A DNA stretch of 64,000 bases from Paenibacillus dokdonensis (lineage in GTDB: Bacteria; Bacillota; Bacilli; Paenibacillales; Paenibacillaceae). The notes below the pieces were generated by a model. The model was given only the letters and a program-made list of their open reading frames with translations. It had not been told where the DNA came from and did no database searches. The stretch spans positions 3,031,674-3,095,673 of the forward strand of contig NZ_STGQ01000001.1 of NCBI RefSeq assembly GCF_004916975.1. Reading direction: 5' to 3'. Shown piece by piece: positions 51,351 to 60,089 of the stretch. Position 1 is the stretch's first letter. Each line of letters opens with the position of its first letter. A program made the position numbers and the translations under genes.

Positions 51351-52946
51351 TTAGGAGTTTGACAAACTTCTGTGATCTGCGGGCGTGAGTCCGGTCAAGT
51401 CTTTGAAAATCTTGTTGAAGTACTTCACATCATTGTATCCGACAGCTTCACTGACCTCATATACCTTCAGATGCGTCGATTGGAGCAGATGACGTGCACG
51501 ATCAATGCGCAGCTTCATCAGATATTTGGTGAAAATCTCTCCCGCTTCCTCTTTGAATAATCGGCTCAAGTAGGACGCATTCACATAGAAGCGTTCCGCA
51601 AGTTTTTGCAGCGATACATCCTCCATATAATGATCATCCAGAAAATGCAGTACATCAACGATCAGTTTGCTTTTGCGCTGGATCTTAAGCTTTGCCCCTT
51701 CCGATGCAGCATCCATAAATACGGATAATACAAACTGCTCTATCTCATCCAGCGTATCGAACAAACGGACCTTAGAGAGCCAGTCTTCCGTAAACTGGCC
51801 CGCATCCGTCTGCTGTTCCTGCTCACGAATTTCCCAAACAATCCGGCTCATGGCCTGTAATATATCCTCCATATCCTGACCCGACGCACGGCTTCGCCTG
51901 ATGTCATCAAACAGTTCCTCCACCAAAGCCCCCGTATCTTCCATATTCCCGTTTGCCGCATAGTTGAAGAGCCGGAGCTGCAAATCCCGATTGAAAAGCT
52001 TGCGGTGATGTTCAATTGACAGCTGATCATAGAAAGTAGCACGGTCGTTTCCGAAATACATTTTCATCTTCAAAGAATTCAGCGCCTCCATATAGGCATG
52101 AAAAGCCTTACACTCTGCCTTATGTTTGCTACTGATACCAATAGACACGGTGACTTTTATAAATCGTTTGATGCTTTCACGTATACGTTCCAGCAGGGTT
52201 TCAAGTCCGGAGGAATCCCTCCGAGCTTCACACCAGACGGCAATGCGGTCATCTATTTCAAACAGGTAATGCTTCCGTCCGCTTTCCTTCATATACTCTT
52301 CGGCAATGTTCCGGATGCCATAATGCAGAAGCTCGTAATCGCGCCGGCTGTACCGTTCCAGCAGCAGATGAAGCTGATCTACTTCCAGTAAAATCACAAT
52401 GAAATGGTCCTTGATCATATCGATACCGAGCTCCTCACAGTGCTGCTGTATGAGAGTCTCATCCGTCTTTCTTCCGGAGAACCAACTGGCCAGGAGTTGT
52501 TCGCGCTGCACCTGTCGTCCCAGGTTCCATTTGGATTCCTCGGCAAGGCGGCGCAGCTGCTGGGCCTGATTTTCATTTTTTTGGCTGGCCAAGCGTAGAA
52601 AGAGCTGAAGCATTTCATCATCGTTCACCGGCTTCAGCAGGAAATCATGGGCATCCAGACGCAATGCCGTACGAACATATTCGAAGTCGTCAAATCCAGT
52701 CAGTATGACCTTTGTCATACCGGGATGGGAGTCCCGGATCCGCGACAACAGCTCCAATCCATTCATCATGGGCATCCGGATATCAGATAACAGAAAATCC
52801 ACCTTTTCGTTTTGCAAAATATCGTAGGCATCCTCTCCGTTTCCGGCTTCATAAATGCGGGTTATCCCGCAATGCTTCCAGTAACCGGCATTCACAAGCA
52901 CTTCTCTGGTCCAGCTTTCATCTTCTGCAATGAGTAAGCTATACAT
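51351..52946 (-). CDS. YesN-type response regulator (REC-AraC)
   Basis: A 531-residue regulator. The receiver domain (1-120) has the acidic pair Glu-8/Asp-9, phospho-acceptor Asp-55 in FLLSDIRMPMM and Lys in DFLLKPVND (about 105). A linker with a degenerate GGDEF-like fold follows (about 180-290), and the C-terminal AraC double HTH (about 430-528) has VSLQKLAERFYVNASYLSRLFKE in part and VSEAVGYNDVKYFNKIFKD. Its ATG lies inside the last codons of the histidine kinase gene, whose GGGGGAGGT sequence doubles as the ribosome site. It most likely activates the SBP/permease transcript. Confidence 0.92.
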   Translation of the reverse strand: MYSLLIAEDESWTREVLVNAGYWKHCGITRIYEAGNGEDAYDILQNEKVDFLLSDIRMPMMNGLELLSRIRDSHPGMTKVILTGFDDFEYVRTALRLDAHDFLLKPVNDDEMLQLFLRLASQKNENQAQQLRRLAEESKWNLGRQVQREQLLASWFSGRKTDETLIQQHCEELGIDMIKDHFIVILLEVDQLHLLLERYSRRDYELLHYGIRNIAEEYMKESGRKHYLFEIDDRIAVWCEARRDSSGLETLLERIRESIKRFIKVTVSIGISSKHKAECKAFHAYMEALNSLKMKMYFGNDRATFYDQLSIEHHRKLFNRDLQLRLFNYAANGNMEDTGALVEELFDDIRRSRASGQDMEDILQAMSRIVWEIREQEQQTDAGQFTEDWLSKVRLFDTLDEIEQFVLSVFMDAASEGAKLKIQRKSKLIVDVLHFLDDHYMEDVSLQKLAERFYVNASYLSRLFKEEAGEIFTKYLMKLRIDRARHLLQSTHLKVYEVSEAVGYNDVKYFNKIFKDLTGLTPADHRSLSNS

Positions 52947-54732
52947 GGCTACCTCCCCCTGGTTTTGGCAGTATCACTTCTAAGGTTGTTCCATGATCAG
53001 GTTGGCTGTAGATCTGGAGGCCATAAGCTTCCCCATAATAATGTTTGATCCGGTGATCCACATTCGTTAACGCAAATATTTCATCGGTAGATTGTGCGCC
53101 TGATTTTAGATGTTTCCTCACTTCATTAAGCCGTTTCGGGTCCATACCAAGCCCGTCATCGCTCACGGAAAAAATAACATCCTCGCCCATCGCATATCCC
53201 GAAACGGTAATGTTTCCTTTACCTTTTTTCATCTCAATGCCATGTATGATGGCGTTTTCCACGAGCGGCTGCAGAAGCAGCTTCAAAACCGGCATGTCCA
53301 TGAGCTCGTCCTCCACGTCGATCAGCACATCAAACTTGTCGCGATACCTGATTTTCTGGATTCGGAGGTAGTATTGGATATGATCCAACATCTCTTTTAC
53401 CGTGATCCAGTCATCCCCTTTCAGGCTATGTCTGAAGAAGTGAGAAAGAGCGTACGTCATATCCGTAACTTCGCGGACCCCGTGAATTTTGGCAATGGAG
53501 TAGATGGAATTCAGCGTATTATACAGAAAATGGGGATTGATCTTCGACTGCATCAGCTTGAGCTCGAACTCCTGCTTCATGAGTTTTTCTTCGTACAATT
53601 CCTTGACCAGCTGCTGCAGGTTCTCAGTCATCGTATTGAAGCCTTCGAACAGCACGCCGAACTCGTCCTTGCGTTTCTCCTCGATCTGATATGTAAAATC
53701 GCGTTTGACTACAAACTGCTTCATGGCGCTGAGCAAGCGGAACATCGGGTTGTATATATTTCTCATGAAGAGGAAAGCAAGCACCAGCATGCCCGCTACA
53801 GCAATGGCAGCAACAATCGCAATATCTTTGCGCAGATTGATAATTTCTTTGTTCCAATCCTCCCTGGGGACGAAGGCAAGGTACCGGAATCCCGTACTTT
53901 GGGAGGTGTTGAACACAATCAACAGCTCCTTCTTCTTAACCTTAGCCGTAAAGCTGCCTTCCTCCGTTTCATGAAGCTGCTTCAACTCATTCAGAAATTC
54001 AGGTTTTTCCCCAAAAAGCACTGGCGGAAAAGGTGTGTCCCCGCTTCCCTCGGTTTGACTCAGGCTGCGTCCGTCACCTGTCAGCACCAATGTCTTGATT
54101 CCTTTCTCATTCGAATTGATTTTCCTGATGTAATCGGATATGGTGTTTTCGCTGACATGAACAAATAAAATACTGGATGAATCGGTCGGGTCAAGCAGGA
54201 TGGGATAGGTAATATAATTGGCTTTACGTGTCATATAGGTAAATCCCGCTTCATTCTCAAGAAACCAATGGGGCTCAGCTGATTCCCTCGCGGCCAGCTC
54301 CTCCATATGCAGCACTTCATTATTCGGATAAAAATACATCGTGCGCTCGGAGGTCAGCAGCATCCGGTTGCGGCTGTTGTACAAACTGATGGAATAAATG
54401 TTATGGCCTGAAATTTGGATGGAATTCAGCTCATTCATAATTTGGTTGATTTTTGTCAGATCACTGTAATCCGACAGATTGATCTTCCTCTGGAGAAATT
54501 GCCGATATGAAAAGTTAATGAGAAATGGAGTCACGGTATACCGCGACTCCTTCAGAACCGACTCAATGCTCTCTTCCAGCACACTCAGATTGGCAGAGAC
54601 GGATTCGGTGACTTTATTCTCGATAATGGCGGTCGAGCTTTGGTAGGAAAAGAATGATACAACGCCAAGAGGCAGGCAGATCAATATTGAAAAATAGACA
54701 ATCAGTTTGAAACGCAAACTGTGTATGTTCAA
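52939..54732 (-). CDS. YesM-type sensor histidine kinase
   Basis: A 597-residue membrane sensor. TM1 at about 9-28 (LIVYFSILICLPLGVVSFF), an extracytoplasmic dCache-like domain (about 30-295), TM2 at about 298-318 (IAIVAAIAVAGMLVLAFLFM), a HAMP, then the His_kinase motif QSKINPHFLYNTLNSIYSI (in part; phospho-His about 395) and ATPase motifs (LLQPLVENAIIHG, VSDDGLGMD). The start is TTG at 54732, behind AAAGGAGAG. It pairs with the overlapping response regulator gene. Placement directly after the permeases suggests that it senses the transported compound, perhaps through the binding protein. Confidence 0.92.
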   Translation of the reverse strand: MNIHSLRFKLIVYFSILICLPLGVVSFFSYQSSTAIIENKVTESVSANLSVLEESIESVLKESRYTVTPFLINFSYRQFLQRKINLSDYSDLTKINQIMNELNSIQISGHNIYSISLYNSRNRMLLTSERTMYFYPNNEVLHMEELAARESAEPHWFLENEAGFTYMTRKANYITYPILLDPTDSSSILFVHVSENTISDYIRKINSNEKGIKTLVLTGDGRSLSQTEGSGDTPFPPVLFGEKPEFLNELKQLHETEEGSFTAKVKKKELLIVFNTSQSTGFRYLAFVPREDWNKEIINLRKDIAIVAAIAVAGMLVLAFLFMRNIYNPMFRLLSAMKQFVVKRDFTYQIEEKRKDEFGVLFEGFNTMTENLQQLVKELYEEKLMKQEFELKLMQSKINPHFLYNTLNSIYSIAKIHGVREVTDMTYALSHFFRHSLKGDDWITVKEMLDHIQYYLRIQKIRYRDKFDVLIDVEDELMDMPVLKLLLQPLVENAIIHGIEMKKGKGNITVSGYAMGEDVIFSVSDDGLGMDPKRLNEVRKHLKSGAQSTDEIFALTNVDHRIKHYYGEAYGLQIYSQPDHGTTLEVILPKPGGGSHV

Positions 54733-54774
54733 GGCGTAGACACTCTCCTTTGGTTTGCGTGCTTACTTGTGTAT

Positions 54775-55608
54775 TTAACCTTTGGTAGCCCCTTCCGTCA
54801 ATCCTGAAATCAACTGGCGCTGAATGATCAGAAACAAGACGAACACCGGAATGGAGATTAGAATGGAAGCGGCCATCATTGTCCCCCAATTCGTTTCATA
54901 CTGCCCTTTGAAATCCATGATCCCGATCGGAAGCGTTCTCTTCGAAGGGTCTGTCATGAACACCAGCGAGAATAGAAACTCCTGCCACGTCATTAGAAAT
55001 ACATAGGCAGCCGTTGCTCCGATTCCCGGGCGAAGCAGAGGGACAACCACTTTGATAAAGGCCTGGAGCTGGGAGGCTCCCTCCATCATCGCGGATTCTT
55101 CCATATCGACCGGAATGTTCAGCATGAAGCTTCGGAGCAGCCACACCGCTACTGGAACTGTAAAAGCCATATAAGCGAGGATAAGACCTGGAAAAGAGTT
55201 CAGAAGACCCAGAGCGCTCACAATTTTATACAGCGGAATGACAACTGCACTAATACAGAACATTTGACTCACCAGAATGACATTCATGAAGAACTTACGT
55301 CCCGGAAATTCCAAACGTGTAAAACTGTAAGCCGCCAGCACGGAAACAATGATAACAAGTATACATGTCACAACAGAGACGAGCAGACTGTTCATAAAAT
55401 AATGGACAAACTGCTGATGCTGCATCGCAGCTGCAAAATTGGACAGCGTCGCGTGTTTAGGAATCCATACCGGCGGTACAGTAAACAGCTGGTCTGACGA
55501 CTTTAAGGAAGTCGAAAGCATTTGCATGAACGGAAACAAGGTGAAGAACAGGAGCAGTAGGATGCCAGCCGTAAACAGGATCCTGGATCCCAATCGCTTT
55601 ATTATCAT
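54775..55608 (-). CDS. ABC sugar permease, MalG-like
   Basis: A 277-residue permease with six membrane helices. The EAA loop that contacts the ATPase is MEESAMMEGASQLQAFIKVVVPLLRPG (in part, about 165-185). The first helix is LFTAGILLLLFFTLFPFM. The start at 55608 is chosen because GAGGG lies eight bases upstream; the longer TTG start overlaps the preceding gene. It is the second permease of a CUT1-type sugar importer. The operon has no ATPase gene, so a shared MsmK-like ATPase elsewhere is assumed. Confidence 0.92.
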   Translation of the reverse strand: MIIKRLGSRILFTAGILLLLFFTLFPFMQMLSTSLKSSDQLFTVPPVWIPKHATLSNFAAAMQHQQFVHYFMNSLLVSVVTCILVIIVSVLAAYSFTRLEFPGRKFFMNVILVSQMFCISAVVIPLYKIVSALGLLNSFPGLILAYMAFTVPVAVWLLRSFMLNIPVDMEESAMMEGASQLQAFIKVVVPLLRPGIGATAAYVFLMTWQEFLFSLVFMTDPSKRTLPIGIMDFKGQYETNWGTMMAASILISIPVFVLFLIIQRQLISGLTEGATKG

Positions 55609-55619
55609 GTCAGCATCCC

Positions 55620-56495
55620 TCAATTTCTTTCATTCTTGTGCATTTGCCGGATGAGAATGAGACTGATTAAAAAGATAAACAAGAAGCTGATGACGGACAC
55701 GCGGGAAGCCTCGCCGAAATCAAAATGCCCAAAGCTCAGCTCATAGATATACGTAGGCGCAATATGGGTAGAGCGTACCGGTCCGCCTCCCGTCAGCACA
55801 TAAATCATTTCAAAGTAGTTAAAGGTCCATATGGAGACGAGCAATACGACGGTTTTCATCACCCCGGATATGGAAGGCAGTGTAATGTGGATAAACTGCC
55901 GCCAGCCATCCGCTCCGTCTATTTTTGCAGCCTCATACTGATCCTGTGGTACGCTTTGCAGCGCAGCCAGCAGCATGAGCATCGCAAATGGATAGCCCTT
56001 CCAGATCGCCGCCAGGACGACCGAGAACATCGCCAATCCAGGTGTTCCCAGCCAATCCGTCGCATGCTGCCCGAAACCGAGCTTCGCGATCAGCGAATTC
56101 AGAAATCCAAACTGCGAATCATAGACCAGCCTCCACGTCAGAGCTGCAATAACACCGGGCAGAACCCACGGCAGCAATACAAGTACGCGAACCAGCCATC
56201 GCAGCGGAAACTTGCGGTTCAGCATCAGTGCCGCCAGCAATCCGACCAGCACCTGAAAAAATGCTACAGATACCGTCCAAACGATAGAGTGTTTCCCTAC
56301 CTTCCACAGCTCACCATTTTTCCATGAATCCACATAGGCTGATAGACCAACCCATTTAGGGGCCCCATGAGATAAATCGGTATCTTGGAAAGAGATTTGA
56401 AGTGAATAGAGCAGTGGAATAAATAAAAGTACGAGCAGCAGCACGATCGCCGGAGCAATAAGTGCATAACCCAGCAAAGTTGAGCGTGTTTTCAT
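55620..56495 (-). CDS. ABC sugar permease, MalF-like
   Basis: A 291-residue permease with six helices. TM1 is LLGYALIAPAIVLLLVLLFIP (in part), and the EAA loop is YEAAKIDGADGWRQFIHITLPSI (in part, about 195-215). The start at 56495 follows AGGAGTG. It lies 107 bases after the binding-protein stop; the gap contains a strong hairpin (56531-56574) that would lower permease expression relative to the binding protein. Confidence 0.92.
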   Translation of the reverse strand: MKTRSTLLGYALIAPAIVLLLVLLFIPLLYSLQISFQDTDLSHGAPKWVGLSAYVDSWKNGELWKVGKHSIVWTVSVAFFQVLVGLLAALMLNRKFPLRWLVRVLVLLPWVLPGVIAALTWRLVYDSQFGFLNSLIAKLGFGQHATDWLGTPGLAMFSVVLAAIWKGYPFAMLMLLAALQSVPQDQYEAAKIDGADGWRQFIHITLPSISGVMKTVVLLVSIWTFNYFEMIYVLTGGGPVRSTHIAPTYIYELSFGHFDFGEASRVSVISFLFIFLISLILIRQMHKNERN

Positions 56496-56530
56496 GTCCT
56501 CACTCCTGTTAGTTCCTTCCATGAATGGAA

Positions 56531-56574
56531 AAGGCGCTGCGCTGGATACATTGGCTGATCCGGGGCAGCGCCTT
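56531..56574 (-). terminator. Intercistronic hairpin (attenuator/stabiliser)
   Basis: AAGGCGCTGC (56531-56540) and GCAGCGCCTT (56565-56574) pair perfectly. On the minus strand the hairpin is followed by TTTTCC, so it is a leaky terminator or an mRNA-protecting structure between the binding-protein and permease genes. Confidence 0.75.
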
Positions 56575-56602
56575 CCTATTGCCTTATGCATTTAACGGTA
56601 GG

Positions 56603-57904
56603 TTATTTGTTCAAGAGATCATTAATTTTCGTCGCAGCTTCCTGTAGAGCATCCTTTGCGCTCATTTCACCAGTCATGACCTTCTGGGTAGCTTGAAGCT
56701 GAAGATCAGCGATGGCTGGATAGTTAGCGACGTTCGGACGATAAGTTGCCGTTGTCAGCTGCTGATAAATAACATCCGGAAATTGACGTTTTTGATTCAG
56801 ATACTCTTTCGCTGCTTTTTTGTTGGCCGGTGTCAGCATCGTGATTGTTTTCTGATTTTCTTCGTTGGTGGAGTATTTAATGAATTCCCATGCCAAATCC
56901 TTGTTACTCGAATTCGCATTGATGGCGAGATTAAAGCCGCCAAACGTTCCGATGGATTCTCCGCCCGCAGGCTTCGGCAGATTGGCTACACCATAGTTCA
57001 TGTTCGGTGCTCTTGTCTTGATGGTGTCTTGCCCCCATTCCCCGTACATGGTCATCGCCGTCTGTCCGCTTGTGAACAATGTCATCGCATCTTCTTCATT
57101 TTTACCGACGCTTCCCGGAGGACTGATCTTGCTCATGTCCGCCCAGAACTGAAGCGCTTTCACGCCTGGATCTTCATTAATCATAATCTTCTTGCCGGAC
57201 TCATCCAGCAGTTTCCCGCCTCCTGCAACCGTGAAAGCGTCAATGAGACATTGAACGGATTCACTGCTGCCAGCCCAGTTGGATGCGCCATACTTGCCGT
57301 CTTTTGTTAACTTCTGTCCGTCTTGCAAAAACTCTTCCCATGTCAGTGGCGGTTTCTCGGGATCGAGACCTGCAGCCTTGAACATATCTTTATTGTAATA
57401 AAGAACACCCCATACACCCACATCAAACGGAATCGCATAGATGTTGTTCTGGAATGAACCTGCACCCCAGGCGCCGTCGAAATAATCCTCCGCTTTAATC
57501 TCGGATTTGCCCATATAATCATCGAGCGGAACGATATATTTGGCTGCCGCATATTGGGCTACCCATACCTGGTCGAGCAGAAGAATGTCCGGGCCTTCGC
57601 CACCTGCTACCGCCGGCAGCAGCTTGCTCTTCAACTGATCGTACGGGAAGGCTGTAATCTGTACCTTCGCGTTATACTTTTCTTCAAAAGACTTCGCTGC
57701 ATTTTCCTGTGCTTCCTGAATATTCGTGTCTGCTTGCTGCAGCGTCCAAATGACCAGGCTCTGCTGCTTTTTGCTATCTCCGCCGGAGGAAGAACCGGGA
57801 CTGGACGATTTACCACTGCCGCTATTACCGGAGCCGCATCCTGCAAGCATGACCAGAATCAAACAGGTGACAAGTAACATTTGCCCGACTCTTTTCAAAT
57901 CCAT
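56603..57904 (-). CDS. Sugar ABC transporter solute-binding lipoprotein
   Basis: A 433-residue family 1 binding protein. The signal MDLKRVGQMLLVTCLILVMLAGC (in part) ends in a lipobox with Cys near residue 23; a Gly/Ser linker follows. Landmarks are FEEKYNAKVQITAFPYDQLKSKL (in part), GPDILLLDQVWVAQYA and the hinge WEFIKYSTNEENQKTIT. It captures a sugar or oligosaccharide outside the cell for the two downstream permeases. The specificity is unknown. A TATACT (57940-57945, minus strand) is a possible -10 with a poor -35, as expected for a promoter activated by an AraC-type regulator. Confidence 0.93.
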   Translation of the reverse strand: MDLKRVGQMLLVTCLILVMLAGCGSGNSGSGKSSSPGSSSGGDSKKQQSLVIWTLQQADTNIQEAQENAAKSFEEKYNAKVQITAFPYDQLKSKLLPAVAGGEGPDILLLDQVWVAQYAAAKYIVPLDDYMGKSEIKAEDYFDGAWGAGSFQNNIYAIPFDVGVWGVLYYNKDMFKAAGLDPEKPPLTWEEFLQDGQKLTKDGKYGASNWAGSSESVQCLIDAFTVAGGGKLLDESGKKIMINEDPGVKALQFWADMSKISPPGSVGKNEEDAMTLFTSGQTAMTMYGEWGQDTIKTRAPNMNYGVANLPKPAGGESIGTFGGFNLAINANSSNKDLAWEFIKYSTNEENQKTITMLTPANKKAAKEYLNQKRQFPDVIYQQLTTATYRPNVANYPAIADLQLQATQKVMTGEMSAKDALQEAATKINDLLNK

Positions 57905-58064
57905 TTCCCCTTTGCCTTTATTATTTTGGGCTTAATGCTAGTATAGAGAGATCAGTTCGGGGAAAAAATCCGACGCGTTTTACTTTTGTTCAACTATTTT
58001 TACTTCTATGTAAAATTTGAATATCTTCATGAATTGAAACCCAATTCTGCCTCGAAACACTAAA

Positions 58065-58091
58065 AAGGCCACAAAGCTCCTTTATGGCCTT
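58065..58091 (-). terminator. Terminator of TPR-protein gene
   Basis: AAGGCCA and TGGCCTT with additional inner pairs; on the minus strand TTTTTAG follows. It lies about 30 bases after the stop at 58122. Confidence 0.78.
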
Positions 58092-58121
58092 CCTCTTAGA
58101 TTGGTAAGGTCCTCTGAAAGT

Positions 58122-58979
58122 TCAAACAGCTAATTCCTTCAAACGTGCAATCCGCTCAGCTTCATGATCGGTCAGCCATGAATCTCGGGAAAGGATCTCA
58201 TATGCCCGTGAGAAATGAGGCTTGGACTCTGCTTCCCGATGAAGCAATAACAGGCATTCTGCCATTTCTTCATATACATACCCATCCGGCTCGACACTTT
58301 GATCGGTCTCCAGCAGTAATTCCTGCTGGATTTCCAGCGCTTTTTCAACTTGATTCAGGAGTCTCAGCACTTTGGCAATACTCCATTTCGCGATAAAAAT
58401 GGAAACCGGGTTGCCTTGCAGCTTCCGAAACGCATAAGCACGCTCAAATAAATCCAGAGCATCATCAAGCTCGCCTGCGTCTACTTTAGCCCAGCCAATA
58501 TTGTTATATAGTGAACCCAGCCAGCGGCTGGCTTCGGCCTTCTCCTCAGCATGGGCAAGAGCCTTCAGATTCCAGTCCATCCGTTTCTCCGGGGTAGATT
58601 CGGCAATCCCCAGCATATGCGCCGCATCCACCGCATAATCATCCTCGCCGGCCTGAACCCCGAGCTCCCAGGCTTCAAGAAACAATGGCAGCGCCTCCGC
58701 TTGCCGGGATGAAGAATTAAACACCCTCCCTCTTTCCAGCAAATATCGGATACGGGCTGCAGTCATCCTCTCCGGCAGCATATGCTCGACTTGATCCAAC
58801 GTCTCGTAAGCCTCTGAGAATTTCTTCTGCAATCCTTGCGTTCGTGCAATTTGGGTCCAAAGCTCGGCTATGTAATCAACATTCTCATGGTCTTGGGTCG
58901 TCTCCGTCAGTACATTCCTGAACTTCTGTTCCGTTGCCTCAGGATGCTGGTAATCCCATAGCTTATCAAAATCTCTCAT
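58122..58979 (-). CDS. TPR-repeat protein
   Basis: A 285-residue, all-helical cytoplasmic protein made of about seven TPR-like helix pairs, for example EAYETLDQVEHML, QAEALPLFLEAWELGVQAGE, WLGSLYNNIGWAKVDAGELDDALDLFERAYAF (in part) and EMAECLLLLHREAESKPHFSRAYEIL. It has no catalytic motif. I chose the ATG at 58979 (MRDFDKLWDY); the longer frame from 59012 lacks a better ribosome site. It probably acts as a protein-binding adaptor. It stands alone with its own terminator. Confidence 0.75.
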   Translation of the reverse strand: MRDFDKLWDYQHPEATEQKFRNVLTETTQDHENVDYIAELWTQIARTQGLQKKFSEAYETLDQVEHMLPERMTAARIRYLLERGRVFNSSSRQAEALPLFLEAWELGVQAGEDDYAVDAAHMLGIAESTPEKRMDWNLKALAHAEEKAEASRWLGSLYNNIGWAKVDAGELDDALDLFERAYAFRKLQGNPVSIFIAKWSIAKVLRLLNQVEKALEIQQELLLETDQSVEPDGYVYEEMAECLLLLHREAESKPHFSRAYEILSRDSWLTDHEAERIARLKELAV

Positions 58980-59100
58980 TCTTCTCGGTCTCCCATCGTT
59001 TAACAAAATCAATTATTTACAATATACGTTTTATCAAAGCTCGGAGCAATAAAACTTCATGATTATACGATTAGAATCCCCCTGTCTTTTACAATAGAAT

Positions 59101-59125
59101 GAGCCGGGAGAATATCTCCCGGCTC
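59101..59125 (-). terminator. Hairpin at end of kinase gene
   Basis: GAGCCGGGAGA-ATA-TCTCCCGGCTC is a perfect 11-bp stem with a 3-base loop, 17 bases after the kinase stop. The T-tract is short (ATTCTATTG on the minus strand), so efficiency may be moderate. Confidence 0.7.
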
Positions 59126-59142
59126 ATGACCAAACTGACAAC

Positions 59143-60069
59143 CTAATGTTCTTTTAAACGTTGCAATGCCATATATACGCCGCCCATGGATGCATCGCTT
59201 TTTGGCGTAATACATTCCATTTCAGGATAGCGTCCGACAAGCAATTCCCGGAATTTCGATTGCACAAAGGTATTCTGGAGAAGCACGCTGCCTGCCATCG
59301 CCAGGCTACTCTTCTGAAGGGAAAGAGTTTCCGCGACTGGAATGACCAGCTGCAACAACGAAGAAGCACTCTTCTCTGCAATACTCAAGGCAGCCGGATC
59401 ACCTGCCGAGCAGGCTTCGGAGAGTATCGGCGCAATCGCCGCAATGTCTTTTTTATTGGTGCGCTTATCATATACGAATCCGATGATTTCCTGAACGGAG
59501 CTGATCGCAAGCTTTTTATACACCATATCGGTGATGATCGTCTGTGGTATACGGCCATCCTGCGCTTGAACCAGTGCGGTTAACAGATCGCGACCGATGC
59601 TGTATCCACTTCCTTCATCATCAATCAGATGCCCATAACCTCCGGCACGGTGGGTTAAACCGGCTTCGTTCTTCCCAAGTCCAATGGAACCGGTGCCTGC
59701 GATCAGAATCATACCATATAGTCTCTGATGGGCTCCCATCAATGCCGTTTCATGATCACCCGTTATATGCAGTCCGCCATGATATCCATGGAGTCTGACT
59801 TGAGACGTCATTTTACTCACAACGTTTGGATTGCTTACGCCGGCAGCTCCAATACACATTTCCGCACAATGCTCGACTCCTCCGCAAATCTGTGCAATGG
59901 TTTCAACAATTTCCTTTAAGCTTGCGCCGACGCTCGCTTCATCCTGACCGTTATAGTTAATGGCTCCGGAAGTAAACGTCTTAACCACCTGGCCATTCTC
60001 ATCAGCGACGGTTACCGCCGTTTTCGTACCCCCGCCATCCAGACCGGCTACAAATTTCATTGATGCCAT
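59143..60069 (-). CDS. BadF-type amino-sugar kinase (GlcNAc/MurNAc kinase-like)
   Basis: A 308-residue actin-fold ATPase of the BadF/BcrA group, to which N-acetylglucosamine kinase and clostridial MurK belong. Motifs: phosphate 1 AGLDGGGTKTAVTVAD (about 7-22), GAAGVSNPNV, phosphate 2/adenosine LIAGTGSIGLG (about 123-133) and DDEGSGYSIGRDLL. It is expected to phosphorylate GlcNAc and/or MurNAc released by the NagZ and NamZ enzymes encoded just upstream (20-base gap). Start at 60069, four to five bases after AAGGA; a downstream in-frame ATG is possible. Confidence 0.82.
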   Translation of the reverse strand: MASMKFVAGLDGGGTKTAVTVADENGQVVKTFTSGAINYNGQDEASVGASLKEIVETIAQICGGVEHCAEMCIGAAGVSNPNVVSKMTSQVRLHGYHGGLHITGDHETALMGAHQRLYGMILIAGTGSIGLGKNEAGLTHRAGGYGHLIDDEGSGYSIGRDLLTALVQAQDGRIPQTIITDMVYKKLAISSVQEIIGFVYDKRTNKKDIAAIAPILSEACSAGDPAALSIAEKSASSLLQLVIPVAETLSLQKSSLAMAGSVLLQNTFVQSKFRELLVGRYPEMECITPKSDASMGGVYMALQRLKEH

Positions 60070-60089
60070 CACATCCTTGCTCTCTGAAC

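Noticed and set aside
53110-54168. Long open frame (352 codons) on the plus strand
   Set aside because: It is antisense to the histidine kinase, whose motifs are complete; the antisense translation shows no domain and has no ribosome site.
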